Part shown: positions 11,311 to 20,526 of the stretch, in pieces
How the letters are laid out: each line of letters opens with the position of its first letter
How positions within the stretch are numbered: the first letter of the stretch is position 1
From: Tropicibacter sp. R16_0
Lineage (GTDB): Bacteria; Pseudomonadota; Alphaproteobacteria; Rhodobacterales; Rhodobacteraceae
Reading direction: 5' to 3'
Assembly (NCBI RefSeq): GCF_017743935.1
Contig: NZ_JAGHRE010000003.1
Coordinates: 248,001 to 312,000 of the forward strand
Length of the DNA stretch: 64,000 bases
Translations under genes and position numbers: made by a program
Notes under the pieces: generated by a model
What the model saw: only the letters and a program-made list of their open reading frames with translations
What the model was told of the DNA's origin: nothing
Database searches by the model: none

Positions 11311-12503
11311 CGGACGCCCAGTCCCATTTGCATCAAGGTCTTGCGTACAGGTGCCAGGGAATACAGCGCATTCAGCCCGGCGGCGCGCACGTCACGCAGC
11401 GCGCGGGTTTCCACCATCGAGGCGCGGTTCAATAGGTCGATGCCCTTGACGCGCAAGGCGACCTCATTGTGGCGCGCCTTGTGATACGCCTCGAGCATCT
11501 GAGCATCGCCAAACCCCTCGGGGCGCGTTTCTGCCAGATCCAGCAGGGTCGCCAGATCACCCAGCGACATGTTCAGCCCCTGCGCACCGATGGGGGGCAC
11601 CACATGGGCGGCTTCGGCCATCAGCGCCACGCGTTCACCGTTCAGGCGCTCGGCCGATTGGCTGATGATCGGCCAGATGGTGCGGCGCGAGGCGAGTTTC
11701 AGCGGACCAAAAAGACCACAGGACCGTTCGGTCATCGCGGCCTCGAACGCCTCGGGCTCCATCGCCAGCAGCTCTTGCGCGGTCGCACCGCGTTCCATCC
11801 AGACGATGGCGGACGACGGCGAACCGTGCCAGTCGGGCAGGGGGACGAGCGTGAAGGGGCCACCTGATCGATGAATTTCAGTCGAAACGTTCTGGTGCGA
11901 GATTGGATGGGTGACGGCAAAGGCCAGTGCCTTTTGGCCATAGCGGATGGTGTTGACGTTGATCCCGGCCGCCTCGCGCATTGGGGAATTGCGCCCGTCG
12001 GCGGCCAGCACAAGTTTGCAGCGCACGCGGGTGCCGTCGGTCAGGGTCACGCGGGCCTCTCCCGTGCGGGTGAACAGGCCAGAGGTGCCAGTGCCGGGAC
12101 GAAAGTCGACATTGGGCAGCTCGGCCAGGCGGGCCACCATTTCGCGCCGCAAGAGCCAGTTGGGCAGGTTCCAGCCAAAGGGCTTGTCCGAGATGTCGGC
12201 CGCGTTGAAATCCCGCACGATACGCGGTTCCGGCAGTTCTCCGCCCGCATCGACGATGCGCATGATCTGCAACGGCGCGGCATGATCCGACAAGCGCGCC
12301 CACAGGCCGCAGGTGTCCAGAAGCGTCTGCGCCGGTTGCAGAAAGGCTGTCGTGCGCATGTCCGAGCCGTCGACGTCCCGCTCGGTGATGGGCGGGGCCG
12401 GGTCGACGCAGACAACGTTGAAGCCAGCGTGCCCAAATGCAGCCGCTGCAGTCAGACCCGCAATGCCGCCGCCGGAAATCAGGATGTCGCAGGTGTCAGT
12501 CAT
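11307..12503 (-). CDS. UbiH/UbiF/COQ6-family FAD-dependent monooxygenase
   Basis: 398-residue class A flavin hydroxylase. The FAD-binding loop is ILISGGGIAGLTAAAAFGHAGF at the N-terminus, the DG motif is VLAADGRNSPMREAAGI, and the second FAD motif is ERVALMAEAAHVVPPIGAQGLNMSLGD. Known members hydroxylate the ring of ubiquinone precursors at the membrane. Which ring position this one modifies cannot be read from the sequence, so no symbol is given. AGAGG stands before the start. It forms a two-gene unit with the M50 peptidase downstream. Confidence 0.88.
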   Translation of the reverse strand: MTDTCDILISGGGIAGLTAAAAFGHAGFNVVCVDPAPPITERDVDGSDMRTTAFLQPAQTLLDTCGLWARLSDHAAPLQIMRIVDAGGELPEPRIVRDFNAADISDKPFGWNLPNWLLRREMVARLAELPNVDFRPGTGTSGLFTRTGEARVTLTDGTRVRCKLVLAADGRNSPMREAAGINVNTIRYGQKALAFAVTHPISHQNVSTEIHRSGGPFTLVPLPDWHGSPSSAIVWMERGATAQELLAMEPEAFEAAMTERSCGLFGPLKLASRRTIWPIISQSAERLNGERVALMAEAAHVVPPIGAQGLNMSLGDLATLLDLAETRPEGFGDAQMLEAYHKARHNEVALRVKGIDLLNRASMVETRALRDVRAAGLNALYSLAPVRKTLMQMGLGVR

Positions 12504-12575
12504 GGTGCGCCTCTTGCTTTGAGGCGCAACTTAGTGCCGATAGGGGGGCAAGGCCAAGCGACATCCTGTCCTTTG

Positions 12576-12824
12576 TTATCCCTTTGAAATCAGGATCAGC
12601 ACCAGGAACATCACCGGCACCAGCGCCAGGGCAGGTAGGTAGAGACCCGGCAGGCCAAAGAGCATGATCGAGCAACCCCAACCGCAGATGAACGCGATTG
12701 CGGCATAGAGCAGGTTTTCCTCGTCGCCATAGGCCACTTCGCGCGCCATTCGGCCAAAAATCGGCACGGAAAACACCGCGCGCTGCCAGAATGGAAGGCG
12801 GGGGGGCATGTCGATTGCGGCCAT
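12576..12824 (-). CDS. Small conserved two-helix membrane protein
   Basis: 82 residues. A soluble N-terminal half (MPPRLPFWQRAVFSVPIFGRMAREVAYGDEEN) is followed by two hydrophobic helices (LLYAAIAFICGWGCSIMLFG and LYLPALALVPVMFLVLILI). The ribosome site AGGAG lies 8 bases before the ATG. It stands between a UbiH-type gene and a HAD phosphatase. I do not recognise a named family. Confidence 0.7.
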   Translation of the reverse strand: MAAIDMPPRLPFWQRAVFSVPIFGRMAREVAYGDEENLLYAAIAFICGWGCSIMLFGLPGLYLPALALVPVMFLVLILISKG

Positions 12825-12913
12825 GGAAAACGCTCCTGTATGATGTGGATCTGACCGGCATATATGGGGTCAAAGATGCATCTTTTAGGTGCGTTTTCGT
12901 CGCAGTCTGCGCG

Positions 12914-13558
12914 CTAGTCCAGAAGGTCTAGAAATTCTTTCAGATCAACGGTTTGGTGGTGGATATGGTCGCCATGATGGCGCTCGGGTGCGACCAGGAT
13001 CGTGCGCATGCCCATGGCATGTGGGGCAGCCAGATTTCGGGGATCATCTTCGAACATCGCGGCCCGCTTTGGCATGATGCCGTCACGGTCAAACACCTGT
13101 TCAAATGCGGCGCGTTCCGGCTTGGGGCGAAAACCCGCGTGCTCGACCCCATAGATGGCATCAAAGAGCCCGCTCAACCCCCGCGCGGCCAGAACACGTT
13201 CGGCATAAGGCGCCGACCCGTTGGTATAGACGATGCGGCGGCCGGGCAGGGCGCGGATGCGCTCGGCCAGGCCAGGGGTGGGCGTCATATGTGTCATGTC
13301 CACATCGTGCACAGCGACCAGATAGGGGTTGGGGTCAATGTCATGTTCCCGCATCAACCCGGCCAGAGTGGTGCCATGCTCGCGCCAATACTTTGACCGC
13401 AGGCGGTCGGCCTCGACCTGGCTGACACCAAGTTCGGCCATGACGTATTCGGTCATCTTTATTTCGATTTGATCGAACAACCCCATCTGCGGTGGGTATA
13501 GGGTGTTGTCCAGATCAAACACCCATTGGGAAACTTCTGTGAACGCATCTTTGACCAT
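12914..13558 (-). CDS. HAD-superfamily pyrimidine 5'-nucleotidase-like phosphatase
   Basis: 214 residues. HAD motif I is FDLDNTLYPP near residue 14, motif II is IVYTNGS, motif III is the Lys in FRPKPERAAF, and motif IV is MFEDDPRNLAAPHAMGM. The layout matches the bacterial pyrimidine 5'-nucleotidase (YjjG/SDT1-like) group with an alpha-helical C1 cap. The expected reaction is dephosphorylation of nucleoside monophosphates in the cytosol. It is divergent from a GntR/FCD regulator with a palindrome between them. Confidence 0.87.
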   Translation of the reverse strand: MVKDAFTEVSQWVFDLDNTLYPPQMGLFDQIEIKMTEYVMAELGVSQVEADRLRSKYWREHGTTLAGLMREHDIDPNPYLVAVHDVDMTHMTPTPGLAERIRALPGRRIVYTNGSAPYAERVLAARGLSGLFDAIYGVEHAGFRPKPERAAFEQVFDRDGIMPKRAAMFEDDPRNLAAPHAMGMRTILVAPERHHGDHIHHQTVDLKEFLDLLD

Positions 13559-13584
13559 GTTCCGCTATCTAGGACAGGCGAGAC

Positions 13585-13613
13585 CAGCAATCAACGCCCA
13601 GACTTGATTGCTG
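13585..13613. promoter_or_regulatory. Perfect inverted repeat in the nucleotidase/gntR divergent promoter
   Basis: CAGCAATCAA and TTGATTGCTG are perfect 10-bp arms separated by 9 bases. The repeat lies 27 bp from the nucleotidase start and 51 bp from the gntR start. No U-tract follows, and the genes diverge, so an operator (possibly for the adjacent GntR protein) is more likely than a terminator. Confidence 0.5.
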
Positions 13614-13663
13614 TGGCGTCACAGGGGTAGACAAGTCCGACACAAGGGAGGCCAAGAGGTCAC

Positions 13664-14314
13664 ATGAGCCAAAGCAGGCAATCGCAGAAAGACGCCTATC
13701 ACCTGATCCTCGAGGCGATCGATGTTGGGGTCTACAAACCCGGTGACAGGCTGGTCGAAAGCGATCTCGCCGAGCGCTTTGGCGTGTCGCGCACCCCGAT
13801 CCGCGAGGCATTGCAGCGGCTAGAGACGCAATCGCTGCTGGAGCGGGATGGACGGTCGCTGATCGTGGCCTCGCTGGATCACAATCAGATGTCCGAGCTG
13901 TATCAGGTGCGGCGCGAGTTGGAGGGGCTCGCCGCGCGGCTGGCCGCGCGCCACGCCACCGAAGAAGAGGTCAAGGTGCTGCGCGACATGGTGACCGCCG
14001 ATGATGCGCTGGTCGATGACCCGCAGGCATTGAGCCGGGCAAACCGCCGTTTTCACGTGCAGATCCATCTGGCCTCGCACAACCGGTATCTGGTGCAGCA
14101 GCTGGACCTGGTGCACCGCACCATGGCACTAATGGCCACCACGTCGCTGGCGGTGCAGGGACGGGGCGAGATCGCGCAGAGCGAGCACAAGGGCATCGTC
14201 GATGCAATCGAAGCACGGGACGAGGATGCGGCCGAGGCTGCGCTCAAGGATCACATCTCGATTGCCTTCATGACCCGGCTCAAACAGGACGCGGACATTC
14301 GCGAACGCAGCTAG
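13664..14314 (+). CDS. GntR-family regulator with FCD ligand-binding domain
   Basis: 216 residues. The N-terminal winged HTH (about 10-75) contains GDRLVESDLAERFGVSRTPIREALQRLETQSLLERD. The all-helical FCD domain follows (YQVRRELEGLAARLAARHATEEEV, NRRFHVQIHLASHNRYLVQQLD, SEHKGIVDAIEARDEDAAEAALKDHI), with the His and Asp positions typical of metal- and carboxylate-binding members. GAGG lies upstream of the ATG. The effector is unknown. Its stop overlaps the convergent glycosyltransferase gene by 4 bases. Confidence 0.88.
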   Translation: MSQSRQSQKDAYHLILEAIDVGVYKPGDRLVESDLAERFGVSRTPIREALQRLETQSLLERDGRSLIVASLDHNQMSELYQVRRELEGLAARLAARHATEEEVKVLRDMVTADDALVDDPQALSRANRRFHVQIHLASHNRYLVQQLDLVHRTMALMATTSLAVQGRGEIAQSEHKGIVDAIEARDEDAAEAALKDHISIAFMTRLKQDADIRERS

Positions 14315-16203
14315 GCTTGTGTCGTGGCCAGGGCTTCATCGACTTGGCCATGTTGCGTCTTGTCCCAAAAGAATGGGGCCACGGCGAGTTCGTACAGGGC
14401 CTTGTAGGCGGCAAGCACGCCGAGCGGGAAATAGAGGGGCATCATCAAGGTCCAGGGCATCAGGAACCGCCGGCCCCGCCGCGAGACTGAGGCCATGCCA
14501 ACTGTCAGAGCCAGACACTCGGTTATCACAAAGAGCACGATGCAGGCGTCGATGACGGTCGCGGGCAACACGGTGTCCACCGGGTGTGACCATCCCAACA
14601 ACACCAACCAGAAAGACCAAAGGATCGGCGCCAGCAGGAACTGTCCCAATGTCCCGAGAAAGAAGGCTTGAACACCCAGAAACCGTGCAGGCCCCAAGTC
14701 ACGCCAAAGCTGCTTGGGTGATCTCATGTGCACCAGATAGGTGACCATGAACCCCTTGAGCCAGCGTGAGCGTTGTTTCACCCAAGGCCAGGCGCGAAAA
14801 TTGGCCTCTTCATAAGTCACGGTGTCAATGAGCTCGGTGCGATAGCCGGCCCGGCACAGGCGCACGCCCAAGTCCGCATCTTCGGTTACATTGTGGGCGT
14901 CCCAGCCACCCAGTTCCTCAAGCTCCTTGCGTTTGAAAAACAGCGTCGTGCCACCCAACGGGACCACAAGGCCCAGGCGGGCAATACCAGGCAGGATGAT
15001 GCGGAACCAGCTGGAGTATTCGATGGTGAAACAGCGCGCGCGCCAACTGCTGCGCGGGTTGTAGTAGTCCAGGATGCCCTGCAAACAGACCACATCGTCA
15101 GGCGCACGGGCGAACCTGCTCACCACATGTTCGATCTGATCGGCCATCGGCGCGTCTTCGGCATCCCAGACGCCGATGATGTCGCCTCGGCAGAAATCCA
15201 GCGCATAGTTCATCGCGCGCGGCTTTGTGGTCAGCCCTTCGTGGGCGGGCACCTGGATCACGCGGATCCATCCCGGCAGATCGGTTTCAGCGACGGTCTG
15301 GCGGGTGACGTCATCCTCTTCTTCCAGCACGAGAATGACATCCAGCAGAGCTTTGGGATAGGTCAGGCGGCTGAGCCTGCGGATCAGGGCCGATGCGATC
15401 TCGCGTTCTTTGTAGAGCGGCACAAGAACGGACACTTTGGGGTATTTGAACCCGATCGGAGGCGGTGGATCAGACGGGCGCGGGGCCGTCAGGTGGGATT
15501 GGTTGAGCAGATGGGTCACAAACGCCACAAATTTGAGCGTGGCAAATAGCGACAGCGTACCGATGGCCAACAGGAACATCAGGGCCAGCGACCACCCCGG
15601 TGCAAGGGCTGTGATCGCAATGATTGCAAGGGCGCCCAAAACCGCCGACATGCGCGTGATAATGCGTCTGTTGCGGCAGCTATATATGGGCTCCACCCGC
15701 GTTTCCGCGGCTTTGGCGAGCGTCGGGGCAAATTGCCTGGCCAATGCCGCGTCGATCTGCTCTTCGCTGGCGAGCGCGGGGATCACGAGAACGCCATTCT
15801 CGGTTAGCTCTGCTCGAATGGTATCGAACTTGTCCGGGCGCGACGTGGCGATCAGAACCATCGGCCCCAGGCGCATCCAGGGAATGGCGTTATGCGACAG
15901 CCAGAAATTGCTGGGTTTCAGGTCGCATAAATCCGGTTCCGGCGGTTGTTTTTCAAAGTCTGCCAGCTGCACGCCGTTTTGCAAGGCAAGGGCGGTCAGG
16001 ATCTCTTCGGGTTTGGCCCAGCCTTCGGCCACCAGGATCTCGCCGATCGGCGCGTTCAACTGCAATTGCATCTGCAAAGCGTGAACCAGTTGATCTTGGG
16101 TAATGATGCCGCTGCGAACCAGGTAGCGGCCAAGCGGCATGTGCTGTTGCTGCTCCGGCCAAGCCGGTGCCGCCGAGGTCAACCGTAAAATCTGATCGCT
16201 CAT
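14311..16203 (-). CDS. Membrane family 2 glycosyltransferase with N-terminal MshEN-like c-di-GMP module
   Basis: 630 residues. Two tandem 24-residue motifs at about 24-85 have the form LGRYLVRSGIITQDQL-x3-AL-x2-Q and IGEILVAEGWAKPEEIL-x2-AL-x2-Q. They match the MshEN pattern that binds cyclic di-GMP. After two hydrophobic helices comes a processive GT2 domain with acceptor and nucleotide motifs VSVLVPLYKE, DAEDAP, NVTEDADLG and QRSRWLKG. Several C-terminal transmembrane helices follow. E. coli NfrB combines GT2 with MshEN in the opposite order and is c-di-GMP activated. The inferred role is c-di-GMP-controlled export of an exopolysaccharide of unknown sugar. A perfect CtrA box precedes the gene. 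Confidence 0.85.
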   Translation of the reverse strand: MSDQILRLTSAAPAWPEQQQHMPLGRYLVRSGIITQDQLVHALQMQLQLNAPIGEILVAEGWAKPEEILTALALQNGVQLADFEKQPPEPDLCDLKPSNFWLSHNAIPWMRLGPMVLIATSRPDKFDTIRAELTENGVLVIPALASEEQIDAALARQFAPTLAKAAETRVEPIYSCRNRRIITRMSAVLGALAIIAITALAPGWSLALMFLLAIGTLSLFATLKFVAFVTHLLNQSHLTAPRPSDPPPPIGFKYPKVSVLVPLYKEREIASALIRRLSRLTYPKALLDVILVLEEEDDVTRQTVAETDLPGWIRVIQVPAHEGLTTKPRAMNYALDFCRGDIIGVWDAEDAPMADQIEHVVSRFARAPDDVVCLQGILDYYNPRSSWRARCFTIEYSSWFRIILPGIARLGLVVPLGGTTLFFKRKELEELGGWDAHNVTEDADLGVRLCRAGYRTELIDTVTYEEANFRAWPWVKQRSRWLKGFMVTYLVHMRSPKQLWRDLGPARFLGVQAFFLGTLGQFLLAPILWSFWLVLLGWSHPVDTVLPATVIDACIVLFVITECLALTVGMASVSRRGRRFLMPWTLMMPLYFPLGVLAAYKALYELAVAPFFWDKTQHGQVDEALATTQA

Positions 16204-16246
16204 GCATCCCGCCCGATGTCCAGCACCGGGTCAGGATTGCAATCAT

Positions 16247-16269
16247 AAGGTTAATAGAAAGTTAACCTT
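16247..16269 (-). promoter_or_regulatory. Perfect CtrA-type box upstream of the MshEN-GT2 gene
   Basis: TTAA-N7-TTAAC (16251-16266) lies inside a larger palindrome with AAGGTTAA/TTAACCTT arms. It is 48 bp upstream of the glycosyltransferase start. TTAA-N7-TTAA(C) is the established binding sequence of the response regulator CtrA in alphaproteobacteria. A very similar spacing is seen at the diguanylate cyclase (45022-45037). It is also downstream of carA, but by position it serves the glycosyltransferase. Confidence 0.7.
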
Positions 16270-16282
16270 GCACTTAATAAGT

Positions 16283-17449
16283 TCAGGCCTGCGCTTTTTG
16301 TTCATCCATCGCGGCCGAGAAGCGTTCGAACAGATAGAAGCTGTCCTGCGGACCGGGCGAGGCCTCGGGATGATACTGCACCGAATAGACCGGGCGGTCT
16401 GTCATGCGGATACCGCAGTTCGATCCATCAAAGAGCGATTTGTGGGTTTCGACCACACCCGCAGGCAGGCTTTGCGCATCGACCGCAAAGCCGTGGTTCA
16501 TTGAGGTGATCTCGACCTTGCCGGTGTCCAGATCCTTTACGGGATGGTTGGCACCGTGATGGCCGTGGTTCATCTTGACGGTCTGACCACCAAGCGCCAG
16601 TGCCAGCATCTGGTGTCCAAGGCAGATGCCGAAAACCGGCAACTGTGTGGTGTCCAGGATTTCCTTGATCATCGGCACGGCGTATTCGCCGGTGGCCGCC
16701 GGGTCACCCGGGCCGTTCGACAGGAACACACCGTCGGGGTTGTGGGCCAGCACTTCGGCTGCGGTGGCGGTTGCGGGCAGGACGGTAACGTCGCAACCGG
16801 CACTTGCCAGGCACCGCAGGATGTTGCGCTTTGCGCCATAGTCCAGTGCGACAACCTTGTGACGCGGGGCATCCTGCTTGGGATAACCGTCAGGCCAGGC
16901 CCACCGCATTTCGTCCCAGCGATAGCTTTGGGCGCAGGTGACTTCCTTGGCCAGGTCCATGCCTTCCAGGCCTGCAAAGCCGCGCGCGGCTGCGACCAGA
17001 GCCTCGATGTCAAAGTTGCCTTCGGGGTCGTGGGCCAGCGCCACATGCGGTGCGCCCTGCTGGCGGATGGCGCGGGTCAGGCGGCGCGTATCAATGCCGC
17101 CGATGGCGATCCGACCCCGGCGTTCCAGCCAGGTCTTGAGCTCTTCGGTTGCGCGCCAGTTCGACGCCAGCGTCGGGTCCCATTTCACCACCATGCCAGC
17201 CGCCACGGGATCGGCTGTTTCGTCATCTTCGGGCGTGACGCCAACGTTGCCGATATGGGGGAAGGTGAAGGTCACGATCTGCCCGGCATAAGACGGATCG
17301 GTCATGATTTCCTGATAGCCGGTCATCGCCGTGTTAAAGCACAGCTCGGCCGTGGTCTGACCCGTGGCGCCAAATCCCACGCCGTAGAAAAGGGTTCCAT
17401 CTGCCAATGCCAGGCATGCGGTGGGCTTGGACGGGGCGGACTGGGTCAT
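16283..17449 (-). CDS. carA: Carbamoyl-phosphate synthase small (glutaminase) subunit
   Basis: 388 residues. It supplies ammonia from glutamine to CarB for carbamoyl phosphate, feeding arginine and pyrimidine synthesis. The N-terminal CPSase domain shows LALADGTLFYGVGFGA, TAMTGYQEIMTDPSYAGQIV and GIDTRRLTRAIR. The C-terminal class I glutaminase shows the catalytic Cys in FGICLGHQMLALALG and the His-Glu pair in YSVQYHPEASPGPQDS. Start 17449 has AGGAGA eight bases upstream; an in-frame ATG at 17482 has none. CarB is not in the window. Divergent from yqeY. Confidence 0.97.
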   Translation of the reverse strand: MTQSAPSKPTACLALADGTLFYGVGFGATGQTTAELCFNTAMTGYQEIMTDPSYAGQIVTFTFPHIGNVGVTPEDDETADPVAAGMVVKWDPTLASNWRATEELKTWLERRGRIAIGGIDTRRLTRAIRQQGAPHVALAHDPEGNFDIEALVAAARGFAGLEGMDLAKEVTCAQSYRWDEMRWAWPDGYPKQDAPRHKVVALDYGAKRNILRCLASAGCDVTVLPATATAAEVLAHNPDGVFLSNGPGDPAATGEYAVPMIKEILDTTQLPVFGICLGHQMLALALGGQTVKMNHGHHGANHPVKDLDTGKVEITSMNHGFAVDAQSLPAGVVETHKSLFDGSNCGIRMTDRPVYSVQYHPEASPGPQDSFYLFERFSAAMDEQKAQA

Positions 17450-17538
17450 GGCGCGACTCTCCTGCAGGGTAAACCGGCGCATACCTAAGAGGGAAACGCC
17501 CTTGGGTCAAGGGCAGGACACGGGTGATCAATTTTTGT

Positions 17539-17560
17539 GCTATTGTTTCTTTTCAATAGC
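17539..17560. promoter_or_regulatory. Inverted repeat in the carA/yqeY divergent region
   Basis: GCTATTG and CAATAGC, perfect 7-bp arms around an 8-base T-rich loop. It lies 90 bp from the carA start and 85 bp from the yqeY start, in an otherwise unremarkable divergent promoter region. It could be an operator or a leader hairpin; function is unknown. Confidence 0.35.
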
Positions 17561-17644
17561 TTAGCTGGTTTCGTCCCCTGTTGTGCCAGGGTTTTTCTTT
17601 CGGTATGTTCGGGGTCTTGTGTTTCCATGGGGATGGACCTGAAA

Positions 17645-18130
17645 ATGGATCTGAGATCTCGCGTCAATGCAGCCTTGAAACAGGCGATGAAGGACAAGGC
17701 AGCCCAACGGCTGTCGACCCTGCGTCTGATCAATGCTGCGATCAAGGACAAGGATATCGCGGCGCGCACGGCGGGCGGCGAAGAGGCGGGTTGCATCAGC
17801 GACGCCGAAGTCCTTGCCATTCTTGGAAAAATGACCAAGCAACGCCAGGAAAGCGCGCGCGCCTATGAAGAGGGCGGGCGCCTGGATCTGGCCGAGCGTG
17901 AGCAGCAGGAAGTCGAGATCATCTCGGAGTTTCTGCCCAAGGCTCTGGATGACGGCGAGGTCACCAAGGCCATTTCCGAGGCGATCACCGCCACCGGTGC
18001 GGCGTCGATCCGCGACATGGGCAAGGTCATGGGCGAGCTTAAGGGCCGCTATACCGGCCAGATGGATTTCGGCAAGGTTGGCCCGATGGTCAAGGATCAG
18101 CTCTGCGCGGCCTCTGGTGGTCAGTGCTGA
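17645..18130 (+). CDS. GatB/YqeY domain protein
   Basis: 161 residues, the usual length for stand-alone YqeY proteins, which resemble the tRNA-binding tail of GatB amidotransferase. Conserved features are LRSRVNAALKQAMKDKAAQRLSTLRLINAAIKDKDIAAR, KMTKQRQESARAYEEGGR, IISEFLPKAL and MGKVMGELKGRYTGQMDFGKVGPMVK. ATG 17645 is preferred because homologues start MDLR; in-frame ATGs at 17627 and 17633 are alternatives with no better ribosome site. The molecular role remains unclear, though a tRNA-related one is often assumed. It ends 3 bases from the convergent DUF2244 gene. Confidence 0.88.
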   Translation: MDLRSRVNAALKQAMKDKAAQRLSTLRLINAAIKDKDIAARTAGGEEAGCISDAEVLAILGKMTKQRQESARAYEEGGRLDLAEREQQEVEIISEFLPKALDDGEVTKAISEAITATGAASIRDMGKVMGELKGRYTGQMDFGKVGPMVKDQLCAASGGQC

Positions 18131-18133
18131 GGC

Positions 18134-18613
18134 CTAGGGGCGCAGTTTGACCGACAGCTCGTCGTAAAGCGCGATACGTTCGTCCTCGGACAGAAATGCT
18201 CCGATTTCGACCTCGCGTCCCGACCCCTTCAAAGTGACGTAGTTCGGCACGGGCCCCCCATCGGGGTGCATCTCGATCTGTGCCCAATAGCGGTTGCAGC
18301 TCCACTCTTGCGGCGCGCCCTTGGGATTGTGCCGCACCAGGTGCGCCTGCGTGTCCGACAGCGTCAGCACTTCGAGAATGCGGCGTTGGCGATAGTTCAT
18401 TTCGATCGCCAGCCACATGCCCCCGACGGCCATCAGGACAAACGGCAAAAGACCCCAAAGCAGGACGGACCCAAGCACGGCAATCAACGGGATCGTCGCA
18501 AACCCAAAGATCATCAGCACCCAGGCAGCCGCCCCTCGTGGCGGCAGCGAGTTGTGTGGCCACAGGTGCAACGTGTCGGCTTGTTCGGCCTGTTCTGTCC
18601 AATCGTAAGGCAT
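18134..18613 (-). CDS. DUF2244 family membrane protein
   Basis: 159 residues from MPYDW; upstream in-frame starts add a low-complexity tail. Two adjacent hydrophobic helices (WVLMIFGFATIPLIAVLGSVLLWGLLPFVLMAVGG) are followed by a cytosolic domain with NRYWAQIEMHPDGG and LKGSGREVEIGAFLSEDER. The pattern fits DUF2244, commonly found near cytochrome oxidase genes in alphaproteobacteria. Here it lies just downstream of ctaD on the same strand, beyond a terminator. A role in oxidase biogenesis is possible but not shown. Confidence 0.8.
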   Translation of the reverse strand: MPYDWTEQAEQADTLHLWPHNSLPPRGAAAWVLMIFGFATIPLIAVLGSVLLWGLLPFVLMAVGGMWLAIEMNYRQRRILEVLTLSDTQAHLVRHNPKGAPQEWSCNRYWAQIEMHPDGGPVPNYVTLKGSGREVEIGAFLSEDERIALYDELSVKLRP

Positions 18614-18703
18614 GAGGGAATACCTAGGGTGGGTCCGGCACCGGGTCAAAACCTTTTGGCCATTGACCTCGGCATCGTGACAATCGGTTCGATGCCCCTA
18701 AAG

Positions 18704-18731
18704 AAAAAGCCCCGGTCGATGCCGGGGCTTT
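18704..18731 (-). terminator. Rho-independent terminator of ctaD
   Basis: On the minus strand AAAGCCCCGG and CCGGGGCTTT form a 10-bp stem with a 6-base loop followed by TTCTT. It starts 22 bases after the ctaD stop. Confidence 0.9.
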
Positions 18732-18752
18732 GTCGTTGTTTGTCGCGTGGGA

Positions 18753-20423
18753 TCAGTGCGCGGGGCCTTTGTCCCAGTCTTCCTGCTTGGGCAGGATCTC
18801 GAAGGTATGCTCCGGCGGAGGCGACGGCAGGGTCCACTCCAGCGTGTCGGCATATTCGTTCCAGTAGTTGTTCTGGGTCACACGTGCACCGCGGGTCAGC
18901 GCGTAGAACATGATGCCGAAGAACAGGATGAACGAAGCGAACGAGATGAACGCACCATAGGACGAGATCTTGTTCCAGTAGGCGAAGGCTTCCGGGTAGT
19001 CGATGTAACGACGCGGCATGCCCTGACGACCCAGGAAGTGCTGTGGGAAGAACGTCAGGTTTGCACCGATGAAGAACATCCAGAAGTGGATCTTGCCCCA
19101 GAACTCGGAATACTGACGGCCCGACATCTTACCGAAGTAGAAGTAGACACCGGCAAAGATCGCAAACACCGCACCCAAGCTCATCACGTAGTGGAAGTGC
19201 GCAACCACGTAATAGGTGTCATGGTACGCCCGGTCCACGCCAGCCTGCGACAGAACCACCCCGGTTACACCACCAACGGTGAACAGGAAGAGGAAGCCAA
19301 AGGCAAAGAGCATCGGGGTTTTGAACTCGATCGAGCCGCCCCACATGGTGGCGATCCACGAGAAGACCTTAACACCTGTCGGAACCGCGATGACCATGGT
19401 GGCCAGCATGAAGTAGGCCTGCTGGTTCAGCGACATGCCAACGGTGTACATGTGGTGCGCCCAGACGACGAAGCCCAGAACACCAATCGCGATGATCGCC
19501 CAGACCATCGGCAGGTAGCCGAAGACAGGCTTGCGCGAGAAGGTCGCGATGACGTGGCTGATGATGCCGAAACCGGGCAGGATCACGATGTACACTTCGG
19601 GGTGACCAAAGAACCAAAGGATGTGCTGGTACAGGATCGGGTCACCGCCACCGGCCGGATCAAAGAACGCAAAGCCAAAGTTGCGGTCCATCAGCAGCAT
19701 GGTGATCGCGCCCGCCAGAACCGGCAGGGACAGCAGGATCAGCCACGATGTGACAAAGATCGACCATGAGAACAGCGGCACCTTGAACAGGGTCATGCCG
19801 GGGGCACGCATGTTCAGGAAGGTGGTGATCATGTTGATCGCGCCCAGGATCGAGGAGGCGCCCGATACGTGAACCGCAAAGATCGCCAGGTCCATCGACA
19901 TGCCAGCTTCGGTGGTCGACAGCGGCGGATAGAGAACCCAGCCAACACCCGAACCCCACGAGTCGTTGCCGCCCGGGCTCAGCATCGAAGCGATGCCCAG
20001 CGACGTACCAGCCACGTAGAGCCAGAACGACAGGTTGTTCATGCGCGGGAACGCCATGTCCGGTGCACCAATCTGCAACGGCATGAAATAGTTGCCGAAA
20101 CCACCGAACAGCGCGGGAATGACGACGAAGAACATCATCAGGACGCCGTGATAGGTGATCATCACGTTCCAAAGGTGACCGTTAGGCGTGCAAACTTCAT
20201 CGCTTGCCAGGAAACGTGCGCCTTCCAGGCACATGTACTGTACGCCGGGCTCCATGAGCTCCAGTCGCATGTAAACGGTCAGAGCGACCGAGATTAGGCC
20301 CGCCAGGGCCGAGACGATCAGGTAGAGAATCCCGATGTCCTTGTGGTTGGTCGACATGAACCAGCGGGTAAAGAAACCGCGGTTATCCTCATGCTCGTGA
20401 CCATGAATGGCTGCGTCTGCCAT
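18753..20423 (-). CDS. ctaD: Cytochrome c oxidase subunit I (aa3 type)
   Basis: 556 residues with about twelve membrane helices; the catalytic subunit that holds haem a and the haem a3-CuB site and pumps protons. Seen in order: [39 protein letters not shown] with the D-channel Asn, the CuB ligands in [21 protein letters not shown] with the His-Tyr pair, [10 protein letters not shown]-channel Lys-containing PTGVKVFSW, and [19 protein letters not shown] for the haem ligands. Subunits II and III are not adjacent. An FNR-type box lies 104 bp upstream. The identification is certain. Confidence 0.98.
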   Translation of the reverse strand: MADAAIHGHEHEDNRGFFTRWFMSTNHKDIGILYLIVSALAGLISVALTVYMRLELMEPGVQYMCLEGARFLASDEVCTPNGHLWNVMITYHGVLMMFFVVIPALFGGFGNYFMPLQIGAPDMAFPRMNNLSFWLYVAGTSLGIASMLSPGGNDSWGSGVGWVLYPPLSTTEAGMSMDLAIFAVHVSGASSILGAINMITTFLNMRAPGMTLFKVPLFSWSIFVTSWLILLSLPVLAGAITMLLMDRNFGFAFFDPAGGGDPILYQHILWFFGHPEVYIVILPGFGIISHVIATFSRKPVFGYLPMVWAIIAIGVLGFVVWAHHMYTVGMSLNQQAYFMLATMVIAVPTGVKVFSWIATMWGGSIEFKTPMLFAFGFLFLFTVGGVTGVVLSQAGVDRAYHDTYYVVAHFHYVMSLGAVFAIFAGVYFYFGKMSGRQYSEFWGKIHFWMFFIGANLTFFPQHFLGRQGMPRRYIDYPEAFAYWNKISSYGAFISFASFILFFGIMFYALTRGARVTQNNYWNEYADTLEWTLPSPPPEHTFEILPKQEDWDKGPAH

Positions 20424-20526
20424 TTAGGTGCCTCCTGTTGAAACTGCACGCGCAGCCGAACCTCTCCGGGCCGCGCGGATTCCTGCTGGTTTTAGAGTGC
20501 AGCGGGACCGCCTTCAATGGCGGAGT

